The notes: generated from the letters alone by a model not told the origin. A stretch of 31,685 bases of DNA from Tubiluchus corallicola (GCA_030141605.1 JAQGDQ010001630.1:1-31685); one strand, 5' to 3'; counted from the stretch's first letter, positions 13,301 to 22,736 are shown. Numbers and translations: made by a program.

Positions 13301-15964
13301 TATGTTATGTAGATTTTCTAGTTTGCCATTTTATCACCATTTTTAGTCTATTGTTATTGGTTGAAGCCAAAATAACTATTAACAGATCAAATAACTGTCA
13401 GTTTTAAAATGTTATTAATTTTAAAGGCAGAAAATATTCTCGTATCCCACGGGATACAACGGGTATGAAAGGGTTAATTGCAGCAAACATTTCTTCAGCA
13501 ACAGAGATGTAACTTTATAGATTAAACTTCCAACATATGTGAATGATGCTCCTACTGTAAATGCTGGCAACAGAAAATTGATTAAAAAAACTTCTATGTC
13601 ATGTTGATTTGAGCAAATTTCTCCTTTTTAACAGACACTTGTAAGTGGCTGTTTTAGTTCTTTGTGTTTTTACTGTAATCTTCTACTTATATTATTATCA
13701 TCACTTTGTTTTTATTTGCACTGTATTTGTAGTGGTCCTTCATTATTTTAATTCACTTTTCAACTGCCTTGTCACTCGTGTATTGCACGTTGAAGATTAC
13801 GAAATAAACTAAATAAAAATAAATAAGGTATGAAATTCAGAATATGCCACATGTGAATTTGTAATCAAAGTTGTGAACGAAATTGATACAAGTTTGAATA
13901 TTATATTAGTTTTACACAAACAGAACCGACTGTCTCTCTCTAGTAGCTGAGTCTCTACAGGTGAAGAGTTCTACCAGTTGGCCAACTGCTAACTGATTAA
14001 TGTTCTCCCATGTTTTTGTCAATTCTGTGCTAGTTGGGCAACCACAGTTAATGGTGTGTCAGCATTTTAAATCACATCTGCTGTCACTTTTTCATGAATC
14101 ACAATATAAAGGCACCATTTGCGGCGATCTATACATCAAACGAAAGGTCTTGATCTAGTGTCGTGCCATTGCGGGTTTATTTTTCGAATCGGGCCCACCG
14201 CGAGGAACGGGGGGCGAAAAACCTCCAAAAATGGCCATTTTTTGGCCGATTTTTGCAAAAGTTATACGCCTGAGATCTGGAGAACGGAAATGGGCCGAGG
14301 GCGGTGGTGCTGGCTATGGATAGATGGCCCGTTCAGCGGTGTCATAGGCGTATTTAGAATTCGCGAGAGGGCCACGGCGTTCCGTAACGGGCGTTTTCCC
14401 GGACCCAACTCGCGATCGTTTTCCCGGACCCAACTCGCGATTTTTTCGAAATTTTGACCAAACAGCCTACAGGAAAAACGTTCTAGCGGCGCCTGGTGGG
14501 ACTCTCGGAAGGAGATATATGGCTCCTTAGAAAGAGGAGGAACAGGGCTACACAATGATGTGGGCTATATTTTAGGACACGTCCACTGAGAGGAGTATCG
14601 ACGAGTTAATTAGATGTTCTATTTTCGGCAATTTTCGCTTAGAAAACTGCTGACGCAAAGCCATTGTTGTGACGTCATCCTTTATACTCTGCTTATAATC
14701 TTATAGCTTTAATTCAGCATTAGCTGCTGCTGCTGGCTTTGCGTTATAAATGAGGACTGTGTAGGATGTTCGCGTATTATTGATTACACGTGTATTTATA
14801 CGCAAAATCTTTTGCGGGGCCTTTGCTAGTTATATAAATAATATAATTAATAATAATCAAACGCTTAATTAGTAATTAATTACCAGAGATTACAGCAACC
14901 AAGAATTTTTAAATCAAACTTCATAGATGTTCAATTTGTGAAGGAATTTTTGGATTCTTAAACATTCTCTAATCATGCAGATATCTGCGAGAGCTTGGTT
15001 TTGAAGAAGATGACAGCACCGGGCAATATCGACGTGACATCGAGTACAGGAACCGTGGCGATGACCACGACGATGATGATGATGATGACGAGTTTCATTT
15101 GCCTGGTCGTCGATTCTTTCTGAATTATGGTTTGTAGCATTATATGTATAACTAGTTAATATTTGTGGAATGAATGACTGATTGAATGCTTCGACGATCA
15201 GTTCTTGTTAGTCAGCTAGTTGGTCAGTCAGTCAATCAGTTAGTTCAACAAACGTTCGATAAAGTTGCAGCCTGGCGTTATGCTTTCTTAAGAAACAGGT
15301 TAATTTAGTTGACAGTTTCTAAGAAAGCACAAAGAGGCTTTCACTCGTCTCTGTGTTTCTGCAAAAAATCTTTGAGACGTACGAGCAATTTCTGACGTTT
15401 TAATTTTGAAATTTCTGAAAACTAACCGCCAGTTTCTGTCTTAAAATAGCACTAAAAGTTGCATTTTTGTCATTGTCAGTTGACAGTTTGACATTGTCAG
15501 TTGACAGTTTGTCATTGTCAGTTGACAGTTTGTCATTGTCAGTTGACAGTTTGTCATTGTCAGTTGACAGTTTTGACATTGTCAGTTGACAGTTTGACAT
15601 TGTCAGTTGACAGTTTGACATTGTCAGTTGACAGTTTGTCATTGTCAGTTGACAGTTTGTCATTGTCAGTTGACAGTTTTGACAATGTCAGTTGACAGTT
15701 TGACATTGTCAGTTGACAGTTTGACATTGTCAGTTGACAGTTTGACATTGTCAGTTGACAGTTTCCCCACTTCCCTCCCCTGAAATAGGCCCTGCCAGTA
15801 CATATATATAATTTAATTTAAAAACTTGTTTTCATGAAACTGAATGTTTTACAGGGCACCACATTAGACGTGAACACGAGGACAGACACGAAAGGCGTGA
15901 AAGATATGATGACGATGATGATGATGAGGACAGAGAAAAAGGTGATGAGTATGACAAACACGAC

Positions 15965-15996
<32 letters not shown>

Positions 15997-18900
15997 TAAA
16001 TATGAGAAGCATGAAGACGAATACGAAGATGAAAAAGCAAATGCAGAAGAAGAGTTTAGAGAATTTGCTAAACTAGTGGGTCATGAAGACCCGGTACTGA
16101 TTGAGTTTTTGACGCCTCATGGTCTGAAAGAGCATAAACCAGATGGTGGCGACGTTTACTTCATACAAGCAGAAGGCGATGATGACGAAGACGTCGGAGA
16201 CTCTAGAGGCTTTCGCCGTGGTGGGCGAGACCGAAAGGGACATCGCCGAGATTTCCGTAAAAGAGGTCAAAGAGGTCATGGTCAAAGAGGTTATGGTGAA
16301 AGAGGTCATGGTGAAAGAGGTTATGGTGATTTCCACCGCAGTCAATTTGGCGTAAAAGATGAGCATTCAGACAGCCAAGGAGCCAGACAGTACTATCAAC
16401 AATACAGGCCTAAACCTGGTGTTCATGATCAAACAACAGTTACTGCTATAGCACACTTAAAGGAGAGAAGGGGGGGTCAACCGAAGGACGAATATGGTCT
16501 AACTCTGAAGGATAGATATGGAGCTCATCAACGTCAGCCATTTTTTCGTCATGAGCAAAAGCCGTCCGTTTTTGGTGGCGGTGCCTTTGAACACGGAGGA
16601 CAGAAATTGCACGATTTTGCATCAAGAAAGAGAGCCTTTCACCAGCAGCATGGCTACCAGTCGCAGCCAGATCAAACTCAACACTATGGTTCTCAGTTCA
16701 AACCAAAGCCTCACGTAAAACAATATGGATCAAGGCATGCTGATACCGGTAAACAACAGAAGGTGCATCAAGTTTTCGGCTACTATCAACCATCTCCAGC
16801 GGAAGCCAGGGTAGAAGGCGCGTCGTCTTCTTCATTTTCCGGAGCTTTTGCTGGGTAAGAACTTGATTGATTTGATAAATGATTGTGATAAACCTCATTG
16901 AATTAGAGGCTTGAGGCTTTTCATAGGCTTACTTTGGTAGACATGATTGTGATAAACCACATTGAATTAGAGACTTGACGTTTTTTACCGTCTTGCTTTG
17001 GTAGACATGATTGTGATAAACCACATTGATTTAGAGGCTTGAGGTTTTTCGCCGGCTTGCTTTGGTAGACATGATTGTGATAAACCACATTGAATTAGAG
17101 GCTTGAGGTTTTTTACCGGCTTACTTTGGTAGACATGATTGTGATAAACCACACTGAATTAGAGACTTGAGGTTTTTTACCGGCTTGCTTTGGTAGACAT
17201 GATTGAATTAAACCACATTGAATTAGAGACTTGAGGTTTTTCACCGGCTTACTTTGGTAGACATGATTGTGATAAACCTCATTGAATTAGAGACTTGAGG
17301 TTTTTCACCGGCTTACTTTGGTAGACATGATTGTGATAAACCACACTGAATTAGAGACTTGAGGTTTTTTACCGGCTTGCTTTGGTAGACATGATTGAAT
17401 TAAACCACATTGAATTAGAGACTTGAGGTTTTTCACCGGCTTACTTTGGTAGACATGATTGTGATAAACCACACTGAATTAGAGACTTGAGGTTTTTTAC
17501 CAGCTTGCTTTGGTAGGCATGATTGTGATAAACCACATTGAATTAGAGGCTTGACGTTTTTTACCGGCTTACTTTGGTAGACATGATTGTGATAAACCAC
17601 ACTGAATTAGAGACTTGAGGTTTTTTACCAGCTTGCTTTGGTAGGCATGATTGTGATAAACCACATTGAATTAGAGGCTTGACGTTTTTTACTGGCTTAC
17701 TTTGGTAGACATGATTGTGATAAACCACACTGAATTAGAGACTTGAGGTTTTTTACCAGCTTACTTTGGTAGACATGATTGTGATAAACCACATTGATTT
17801 AGAGGCTTGAGGTTTTTCGCCGGCTTGCTTTGGTAGACACGATTGTGATAAACCACATTGAATTAGAGACTTGACATTTTTTACCAGCTTGCTTTGGTAG
17901 ACATGATTGCGATAAACCACATTGAATTAGAGACTTGACGTTTTTTACCGGCTTACTTTGGTAGACATGATTGTGATAAACCACACTGAATTAGAGACTT
18001 GACGTTTTTTACCAGCTTGCTTTGGTAGGCATGATTGTGATAAACCACATTGAATTAGAGACTTGAGGTTTTTTACCGGCTTGCTTTGGTAGACATGATT
18101 GTGATAAACCACATTGAATTAGAGGTTTGACGTTTTTTACCGGCTTACTTTGGTAGACATGATTGTGATAAACCACATTGAATTAGAGGTTTGACGTTTT
18201 TTACCGGCTTGCTTTGGTAGACATGATTGTGATCAATCACATTGAATTAGAGGCTTGACGTTTTTTACCAGCTTGCTTTGGTAGGCATGATTGTGATAAA
18301 CCACATTGAATTAGAGGCTTGACGTTTTTTACCAGCTTGCTTTGGTAGGCATGATTGTGATAAACCACATTGAATTAGAGGTTTGACGTTTTTTACCGGC
18401 TTGCTTTGGTAGACATGATTGTGATCAATCACATTGAATTAGAGGTTTGACGTTTTTTCACCGGCTTGCTTTGGTAGACATAATTTAGCATCGCAAAACA
18501 GGAAACTCTTAAAAAATTATCCACCTACATGTAGATTAAACGTGAGTATTCTTCACCAGAAAACGATTTCGAATCTTATCGAATTTGTGCCCTTTGAATT
18601 CGAACCAAACCGAATTTTGAGACTTCGAATCTGAAGCGAATTCAGTTTTAAATGACTTTCGAACAAATTTTTGAGTCACTAATAAAAAACGATCTTACAA
18701 AGATCATGCATATTACTTGATTTTGTTCTAGGTAAAAACACTAATAATTTGCTTAATTTTGCACAGAAATTGTGCTGATTGCATGATGTTTCAAAAGTTT
18801 TAACGACAAATAACGTATGTAGTTGAAATACAGAATTATTCGAATCTATAATTTTAGGATCAAATCGAATTCTAACTAGGAAGCTCCTTTGAGTCGAATT

Positions 18901-20068
18901 CGAATTCACCTCTAATGTAGATATTTTCAAGAAATTTAAGTGGATAGCAGTGGCGGCTCGTGTATAAGAACCGTGTTACTGCAGCACCCCCACTAATTTT
19001 AGCTACGAGCCACTACCGGTTGGCACCTATTACTTATTTTGTCTAGGCAGCTGTCCACGACTATAATTCTGTAAGCGATTTATTGAACATTTCTTTTCCA
19101 GCGAAAGTCAAAGGCGGGACAAGAGCCACACTGACGTATTTCCCAAACAGGAATCCGCTGGACCAAGCGACCAGTTTAGCTATAGATTCTTTTCTGGTTA
19201 TCAACCTGATCTGGCTCGAGGAGAATCACGGGGACACGGTGCCTTTGGCTCTGAAAGAGGCGCGTCACGAGCGAGCCCGATTAAACCAGGGGACCATGGC
19301 AGCTATGGCTCTGAAAGAGGCGCGTCACGAGTGAGCCCGATTAAACCAGGGGAACATGGCAGTTATGGGTCTGAAAGAGGTTTGTCGCAAGTGAGCCCGA
19401 TTAAACCAGGGGAACATGGCAGCTATGGGTCTGAAAGAGGCCTGTCACGAGTGAGCCCGATTAAACCAGGGGACCATAGCAGCTATGGCTCTGAAAGAGG
19501 CGTGTCACGAGTGAGCCCGATTAAACCAGGGGAACATGGCAGCTATGGCTCTGAAAGAGGCGCGTCACGAGCGAGCCCGATTAAACCAGGGGACCATGGC
19601 AGCTATGGCTCTGAAAGAGGCGTGTCGCGAGTGAGCCCGATTAAACCAGGGGAACATGGCAGTTATGGGTCTGAAAGAGGTTTGTCGCAAGTGAGCCCGA
19701 TTAAACCAGGGGAACATGGCAGCTATGGGTCTGAAAGAGGCCTGTCACGAGTGAGCCCGATTAAACCAGGGGACCATAGCAGCTATGGCTCTGAAAGAGG
19801 CGTGTCACGAGTGAGCCCGATTAAACCAGGGGACCATGGCAGCTATGGCTCTGAAAGAGGCGCGTCACGAGTGAGCCCGATTAAACCAGGGGACCATGGC
19901 AGCTATGGCTCTGAAAGAGGCAAGTCACGAGTGAGCCCGATTAAACCAGGGGAACATGGCAGCTATGGCTCTGAAAGAGACGTATCTCAAGTGAGCCCAG
20001 TTGAGCCACAAGAGCACGGTGTGTACCGAGGCGTTTACGATGGATATCCTTACATCATCTATTATTGA
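10298..20068 (+). CDS. Large secreted, Cys-free low-complexity repeat protein (five coding exons, 877 residues predicted)
   Basis: Join 10298-10333, 12376-12857, 14981-15129, 15855-16854 and 19102-20068. All introns are GT-AG, and the frame is kept across phases 0, 2, 1 and 2. Domain order: signal peptide (about residues 1-18, hydrophobic FVTFLLLAHVTGMLA); a Gly/Pro patch and an acidic Asp-rich region (to about 172); an Asp7 tract in exon 4; an Asp/Glu-rich segment with ten Glu in a row (about 260-269); RG(H/Y)G(Q/E) repeats (about 358-380); a basic His/Gln/Tyr-rich region; twelve 20-residue repeats (610-849); and a Tyr-rich end. There is no cysteine in any exon and no membrane segment apart from the signal peptide. 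The charge layout, an acidic front and basic back, is typical of disordered extracellular matrix, adhesive or mineral-associated proteins. I do not recognise a named family, and the role is inference. Confidence 0.85.
10620..10918 (+). mobile_element. LINE-like 3' end with terminal hairpin (intron 2)
   Basis: A T-rich segment contains GAAGGGTGGT at about 10805 and its complement ACCACCCTTTC at about 10840, forming a stem-loop. It ends at AGAAAAATAAAATTACTATA, directly continuous with a hexamer microsatellite. A 3' hairpin plus a simple-repeat tail is typical of CR1/L2-like non-LTR retrotransposon ends. No coding remnant is kept. Confidence 0.55.
10919..11179 (+). repeat. (ATTACT)n hexamer microsatellite
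   Basis: About 43 nearly perfect copies of the hexamer, grown from the tail of the LINE-like end just upstream. The Thr/Ile and Asn/Ser open frames through it are artefacts. Confidence 0.97.
11303..11336. other. Perfect inverted repeat CCATAGATAA / TTATCTATGG
   Basis: Ten-base perfect arms at 11303-11312 and 11327-11336 with a 14-base spacer, in intron 2. A second perfect hairpin, TACCAGCTT / AAGCTGGTA with a 7-base loop, lies at 11443-11467. Both could be transposon internal structure; the function is unknown. Confidence 0.7.
11690..12260 (-). mobile_element. 5'-truncated LINE, reverse-transcriptase C-terminus and 3' tail, antisense in intron 2
   Basis: The minus-strand frame from about 12197 to 11940 reads FMYQYHNSLLPPAF, then HDHYTRYSVGNYVLP, then AIKIWSSIP and FKRASKNYLL before a stop. 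This is the usual C-terminal pattern of non-LTR retrotransposon reverse transcriptases (YNTR, IWNSLP, FK...YLL). Downstream on the same strand are a GGAGGAGGA / TCCTCCTTCC hairpin (about 11845-11795) and an A/T-rich ATTCATAA-type tail near 11700. A stop upstream of FMYQ shows decay. Confidence 0.75.
12376..12857 (+). CDS. Exon 3: end of signal peptide, Gly/Pro patch, acidic region
   Basis: Acceptor TTCTGATTGCAG ends at 12375; donor GGAAC/GTAAGT starts at 12858. It encodes residues 13-172 and two bases of codon 173. It begins VTGMLAMGPPGFAGRPGRFG, with likely signal cleavage near MLA/M. Asp/Glu clusters follow (NDDDEDY, VDEDDDSN, DSEKGEHTVEE) with scattered Arg/Tyr. The exon is visibly more GC-rich than its introns. 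Immediately upstream, 11690-12260 is a minus-strand LINE remnant. Confidence 0.85.
13055..13477. mobile_element. piggyBac-like MITE with TTAA target-site duplication (intron 3)
   Basis: TTAA at 13055-13058 and 13474-13477 flank a 415-bp element. Its ends are CCCTTTCAGTCCC (13059-13071) and the complement of CCCTTTCATACCC (13461-13473). Subterminal copies TGTATCCTGTGGGACAC (about 13124) and, on the other strand, TGTATCCCGTGGGATAC (about 13457 leftwards) reinforce the inverted symmetry. CCC ends plus TTAA duplication are hallmarks of the piggyBac superfamily. No transposase is encoded, so it is non-autonomous. Confidence 0.8.
13505..13838 (+). mobile_element. LINE remnant (RT C-terminus and A-rich tail) in intron 3
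   Basis: The forward reading near 13528 gives LPTYVNDAPTVNAGN, recalling the LP..V.NAPTVN..K pattern at the end of non-LTR reverse transcriptases. It then runs through a T-rich 3' region and TTGCACGTTGAAGATTACG to a tail AAATAAACTAAATAAAAATA. It is broken by stops and clearly dead. Confidence 0.6.
13839..14099. other. Intron 3 spacer, nothing recognised
   Basis: AT-rich intronic sequence without repeat or gene signature that I can name. Confidence 0.5.
14100..14580. mobile_element. GC-rich insertion in intron 3, probable transposon fragment
   Basis: The composition changes abruptly from AT-rich intron to GC-rich sequence between about 14110 and 14560. It contains an internal direct duplication of TTTTCCCGGACCCAACTCGC at about 14393 and 14420. 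Open frames here are not protein-like. I cannot name the family; the sharp compositional borders and lack of a coding signal suggest an inserted element. Confidence 0.5.
14670..14677. promoter_or_regulatory. CRE palindrome TGACGTCA in intron 3
   Basis: Perfect TGACGTCA about 300 bp before exon 4. It could be an intronic bZIP site or chance; nothing else supports an enhancer. Confidence 0.3.
14981..15129 (+). CDS. Exon 4: short Asp-tract exon
   Basis: Acceptor CTAATCATGCAG ends at 14980. The donor AATTATG/GTTTGT at 15130 is weak but keeps the frame. It encodes residues 174-222, starting YLRELGFEEDD and containing DDH followed by seven Asp and Glu, then FHLPGRRFFLNY. At 149 nt it enters in phase 2 and leaves in phase 1, so skipping it would shift the frame. 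GRR/FF is a possible basic processing site (inference). Confidence 0.75.
15470..15765. repeat. 21-bp hairpin-rich minisatellite in intron 4, about 14 units
   Basis: The unit is close to CATTGTCAGTTGACAGTTTG plus A or T. Each unit contains TGTCA-GT-TGACA and, across some unit joints, TGACA-GTTT-TGACA or TGACA-GTT-TGTCA, so the array can fold into a chain of small hairpins on either strand. A seed-like AGTTGACAGTTTC lies upstream at about 15307, and a GTCA/GTTA-rich run at 15205-15245. Confidence 0.95.
15855..16854 (+). CDS. Exon 5: Asp/Glu tract, RG repeats and His/Gln/Tyr-rich region
   Basis: Acceptor GAATGTTTTACAG ends at 15854 and donor CTGG/GTAAGA starts at 16855. It encodes residues 224-555. 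The order is HHIRREHEDRHERRERYD, a (D/E)n stretch with Glu10, a more ordinary segment (EFAKLVGHEDPVLIEFLTPH, DVYFIQAEG), RG(H/Y)G(Q/E) repeats encoded by an 18-15 bp microsatellite-like DNA repeat near 16258-16330, and a low-complexity His/Gln/Tyr/Arg region ending SSSSFSGAFAG. The EFAKLVGH to FIQAEG segment is the only part that looks able to fold. Confidence 0.85.
16870..18480 (+). repeat. 64-bp satellite filling most of intron 5, about 25 units
   Basis: The unit (63-64 bp) contains GACTTGAGGTTTTTTACC, GGCTTGCTTTGGTAGACATG, ATTGTGATAAACCACATTG and AATTAGAG. It begins about 15 bp after the exon 5 donor. Higher-order structure is visible: the variant ATTGAATTAAACCACATTG recurs at about 17200 and 17391 (three units apart), and a dimer type with GGTAGGCATG recurs near 17513 and 17641. 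Only short chance open frames are present, since 64 is not a multiple of three. Confidence 0.95.
18540..18915. other. Intron 5 segment rich in TTCGAATTCG-type palindromes
   Basis: Several GAATTCGAA / TTCGAATTCGA motifs cluster at 18566-18650 and 18838-18905, giving partial inverted symmetry between the two ends. This looks like a decayed element, but I cannot define termini. Confidence 0.4.
18948..19018. mobile_element. Short hAT-like MITE with CAGTGGCGGCTCGTG terminus
   Basis: A left end CAGTGGCGGCTCGTG faces a right end TACGAGCCACTACCGG about 70 bp away, forming imperfect terminal inverted repeats. CAGTGGCGGCTCGTG-like termini are familiar from hAT-type elements. I could not see a clear 8-bp target duplication. 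It sits about 85 bp before exon 6. Confidence 0.5.
19102..20068 (+). CDS. Exon 6: terminal exon with twelve 20-residue repeats
   Basis: Acceptor CATTTCTTTTCCAG ends at 19101; stop TGA at 20066-20068. It encodes residues 557-877. After about 50 residues of lead-in (including GESRGHGAFGSERG, a degenerate half unit), twelve units fit ASRVSPIKPGDHGSYGSERG. Each has one Tyr, an S-P dipeptide and PIKPG. The last unit decays to VSQVSPVEPQEHGV and the chain ends YRGVYDGYPYIIYY. Units are exactly 60 bp (19262-19981). Units 1-5 are duplicated as units 6-10 with about three base differences. Without exon joining, only the part from 19331 has an obvious start, so a naive caller would truncate it. Confidence 0.9.
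19262..19981 (+). repeat. Coding 60-bp minisatellite, 12 units with a 300-bp higher-order repeat
   Basis: Twelve perfect-length 60-bp units lie inside exon 6. Blocks 19261-19560 and 19561-19860 are nearly identical; differences are seen only around 19622-19628 and 19834. This implies recent unequal exchange or conversion. Unit length is always a multiple of three, consistent with selection to stay in frame. Confidence 0.95.
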
Positions 20069-20304
20069 AAACAGAAACTACAAATTTTTGGATAGCTTGT
20101 AAGATCATTTTATGTAGTTTGACTGTACGAAAACAACTTAGCATGTAAAATGCGTAACGAAAGATTTCACTGTTTTTTTTTGAATATTGGTTATTGATTA
20201 TTGGTTATTGATAAGAAGGAATGGCTTCAACCGTGTGACAGATTTGAGATCAGCGTTGCTTTAATAATGATACAAAAACATACGTAATTTGGTGAAATAT
20301 TTTT

Positions 20305-20310
20305 ATTAAA
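20305..20310 (+). terminator. Candidate poly(A) signal ATTAAA of the repeat-protein gene
   Basis: ATTAAA lies about 240 bp after the stop codon. AATAAA at 20414-20419 is the stronger hexamer but farther away. The real 3' end cannot be decided from sequence alone. Confidence 0.4.
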
Positions 20311-20429
20311 GCACAACAACATTATTCCTTGCGTGCTTATAAAGATCATAATAATTATTATTTTATTATACATGTAGTAAAACGAATACATATGTATGAA
20401 AATAATAAGCAAAAATAAATCAAATATAA

Positions 20430-20945
20430 AAACCTGTGCTTTCGTGAAACTACTACACGTACTAACTGCCTATAATTGCTAATAATAGTTACAATAATTT
20501 AAATTTAATCAACTTTCATTAATTAACAATTTTATAAAGCTTTTGTACACTATACAAATATAGCATGATTAGCATCGGTTAACATTCATAGCACTGAACA
20601 GTAAACAAAACCATTGCCAGATGGCAGCACCGCACAGCTTCAAGATTGATGGTTCTGCACGTGTAACAATGTTACAAGAGGAGCAGGTAAAAAAATTACT
20701 TATTTCGAATTTACATATCCACAGCAAAATCCGAAAGTCAAAATATTGTAACACTTCAGTATGAAATTTCAACTTGTAGGGCACTTAATTTTAATATTAT
20801 TGTAGTCTAAACTTCGTCACATTTTTTCTGCACCACCCGATATACACGCTTCTAAATAGGACGTCGTTATTTTTAGTCAATCTTGCAAAGAATATCGTCT
20901 CAGCAAAACGGTTCAAATAAGTAACTCTAAAGCAACATGGTAATA
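20430..20945. other. Intergenic stretch, nothing recognised
   Basis: Short chance open frames only. I see no supported gene. Confidence 0.5.
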
Positions 20946-20960
20946 ATAAAGCTAAGACCA

Positions 20961-21158
20961 TGATCATCATCATCATCATCATCATCATCATTATCATCAT
21001 CATCGTCGTCATCATCATGATCATCATCATCTTCTTCTTCATCATCATTATCATCATCGTCATCATCATCGTCATCATCTTCTTCTTCATTATCATTGTC
21101 ATCATCATCATCGTCGTCGTCGTCATCACCATCGTCATCATCGTCGTCATCATCATGA
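20961..21158 (+). repeat. (ATC)n/(GTC)n trinucleotide array
   Basis: About 200 bp of ATC with GTC and TTC variants. It is followed by (AATC)n at about 21155-21182 and GTTAGTTAGTTAG at about 21202-21214. The poly-Asp, poly-Ile and poly-Met open frames are artefacts. Confidence 0.95.
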
Positions 21159-21292
21159 ATCAATCAATCAATCAATCAATCAACCGGAAATTTTTTTATC
21201 GTTAGTTAGTTAGTTTATCAACTAATTTTTTCATACATGTTTTTGATCATATGCCGTCAACAGCCAAGAAAATAAAGATAATATTGCAAGCG

Positions 21293-21333
21293 CACATGCA
21301 CGCACGCACGCACGCACGCATATATATATATAT
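21293..21333 (+). repeat. (GCAC)n and (TA)n short arrays
   Basis: ATGCACGCACGCACGCACGC followed by ATATATATATATATA. Confidence 0.9.
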
Positions 21334-21589
21334 AACACATAGCATACACAGGACTAAGGTTATCACAAAGCATTTTTCATCAATAGGCATGCTTTAAATA
21401 ACATTAATATTATTGAACGAAGCGTCATAATCATCATTATGCTTCTAATCACAGTTTTAATAATTATAGTTCTAACAACAACTGTAATAAGCCATAGTTG
21501 TAGTTCATTTATAATCATAGTTCTGACACTTGATAATGTCAATTTGGTTATGCTAGAATGAAGCTTATTGCATAGCCTCATAACCACAA

Positions 21590-21744
21590 TAATTTTAATA
21601 ATACTAATAACAACAATAATAATAGTAAAAAAAAAATAATACATTATTAGCATTGTTGTTGTTGTTGTTGCTGTTGCTGTTATTATCATCATCATTATTA
21701 CTATTATTATTATTGTTGTTGTTATTATTATTATTATTATTATT

Positions 21745-21776
<32 letters not shown>

Positions 21777-21967
21777 CGTTGTCGTTGCTGTTATTGTTGT
21801 TATTATTATTATTATTGTTATTGTTATTATTGTTATTGTTATTGTTATTGTTATTGTTATTGTTATTGTTATTGTTATTGTTATTGTTATTGTTATTGTT
21901 ATTGTTATTGTTATTGTTATTGTTATTGTTATTGTTATTGTTATTGTTGTTGTTGTTGTTGTTGTTG

Positions 21968-22017
<50 letters not shown>

Positions 22018-22018
22018 G
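21590..22018 (+). repeat. Compound (TTG)n, (TTA)n and (TTATTG)n microsatellite
   Basis: About 370 bp of TTG/TTA trinucleotides with a central hexamer run TTATTG at about 21810-21945. Poly-Asn and poly-Leu frames through it are artefacts; nothing marks it as coding. Confidence 0.95.
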
Positions 22019-22735
22019 AAAACAGTAAATAAACTTGTAGCACTGCGCAGTTGAGGCAATTTAAAAATTTATTAACATTTTTGCTTAATCAGAAAATTAA
22101 TCTGCCAGAAAAAATTATTTAATAAAATTCGTGTTACAAGTATGCAGGGGCCACCTGGTGTCGTTGAAACGATGTTAAAACAAAAAAATGTGAAAAACCG
22201 AAAAGCACCAAGTGGGCGGTTAATTGAGGGAAAAATCCTTTTGCCGAGCGTCGAGATGAGAACAATGATAAGTAGGCATCTCATCTTAGAAGACAGTACT
22301 CGATTGCAAACTTAGTTTCGTTGCCATTAGGTCCATTTTATCCGCGAGCAGCACGGATGTAATAAAATGGCTGAACTTTTGCCATTCTTGTTAATTATTT
22401 TTTTGTTTAAAAGTTGAACATTCAGTTTTCTTAGGTATTCATTTGCATCCATGCTGACCCACCAATGCAGAGAGGTGGAGTCATGAAAACTGCACCTGGG
22501 GTATGGTGGGGTTGACAGTGATACGGCGAGTAGTGACCTTGGTCGAACGGTCAAGGATACAGGACGTGGGTCAGAGGTGAGCATTAAATAACTCGGAAAC
22601 TGTAAGATGTAGCGTCGCGAAACTGAGAATGGTAGACGTCTGTGGTAGGTGCTCAGTCTTGATGCAATTAAAAGGTTGGGATTGCATAGGGGCCCCAGAT
22701 AAGAGCCAAAATGGTAAAAATTAGGGTAAACTGCT
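22019..22735. other. Intergenic stretch, no supported gene
   Basis: The segment 22140-22270 (GGGGCCACCTGGTGTCGTTG, then AAAAACCGAAAAGCACC) looks like repeat-derived sequence, but I could not assign it. Minus-strand open frames of 70 and 85 codons have no recognisable product. Confidence 0.45.
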
Positions 22736-22736
22736 C

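Noticed and set aside
14119-14555. Open frames in the GC-rich block of intron 3
   Set aside because: No protein signature; the block has an internal duplication and sharp composition borders typical of an inserted element.
19083-19334. Forward 83-codon frame at the start of exon 6
   Set aside because: Different frame from the repeat protein, begins inside the intron, and ends where the correct frame continues.
20927-22059. Poly-Asp, poly-Asn, poly-Ile and poly-Leu frames
   Set aside because: ATC, TTG and TTA microsatellites; nothing protein-like at either end.
22500-22620. tRNA-like segment with TGGTCGAACGGTCAAGG
   Set aside because: I could not fold a cloverleaf or find a proper A and B box pair.
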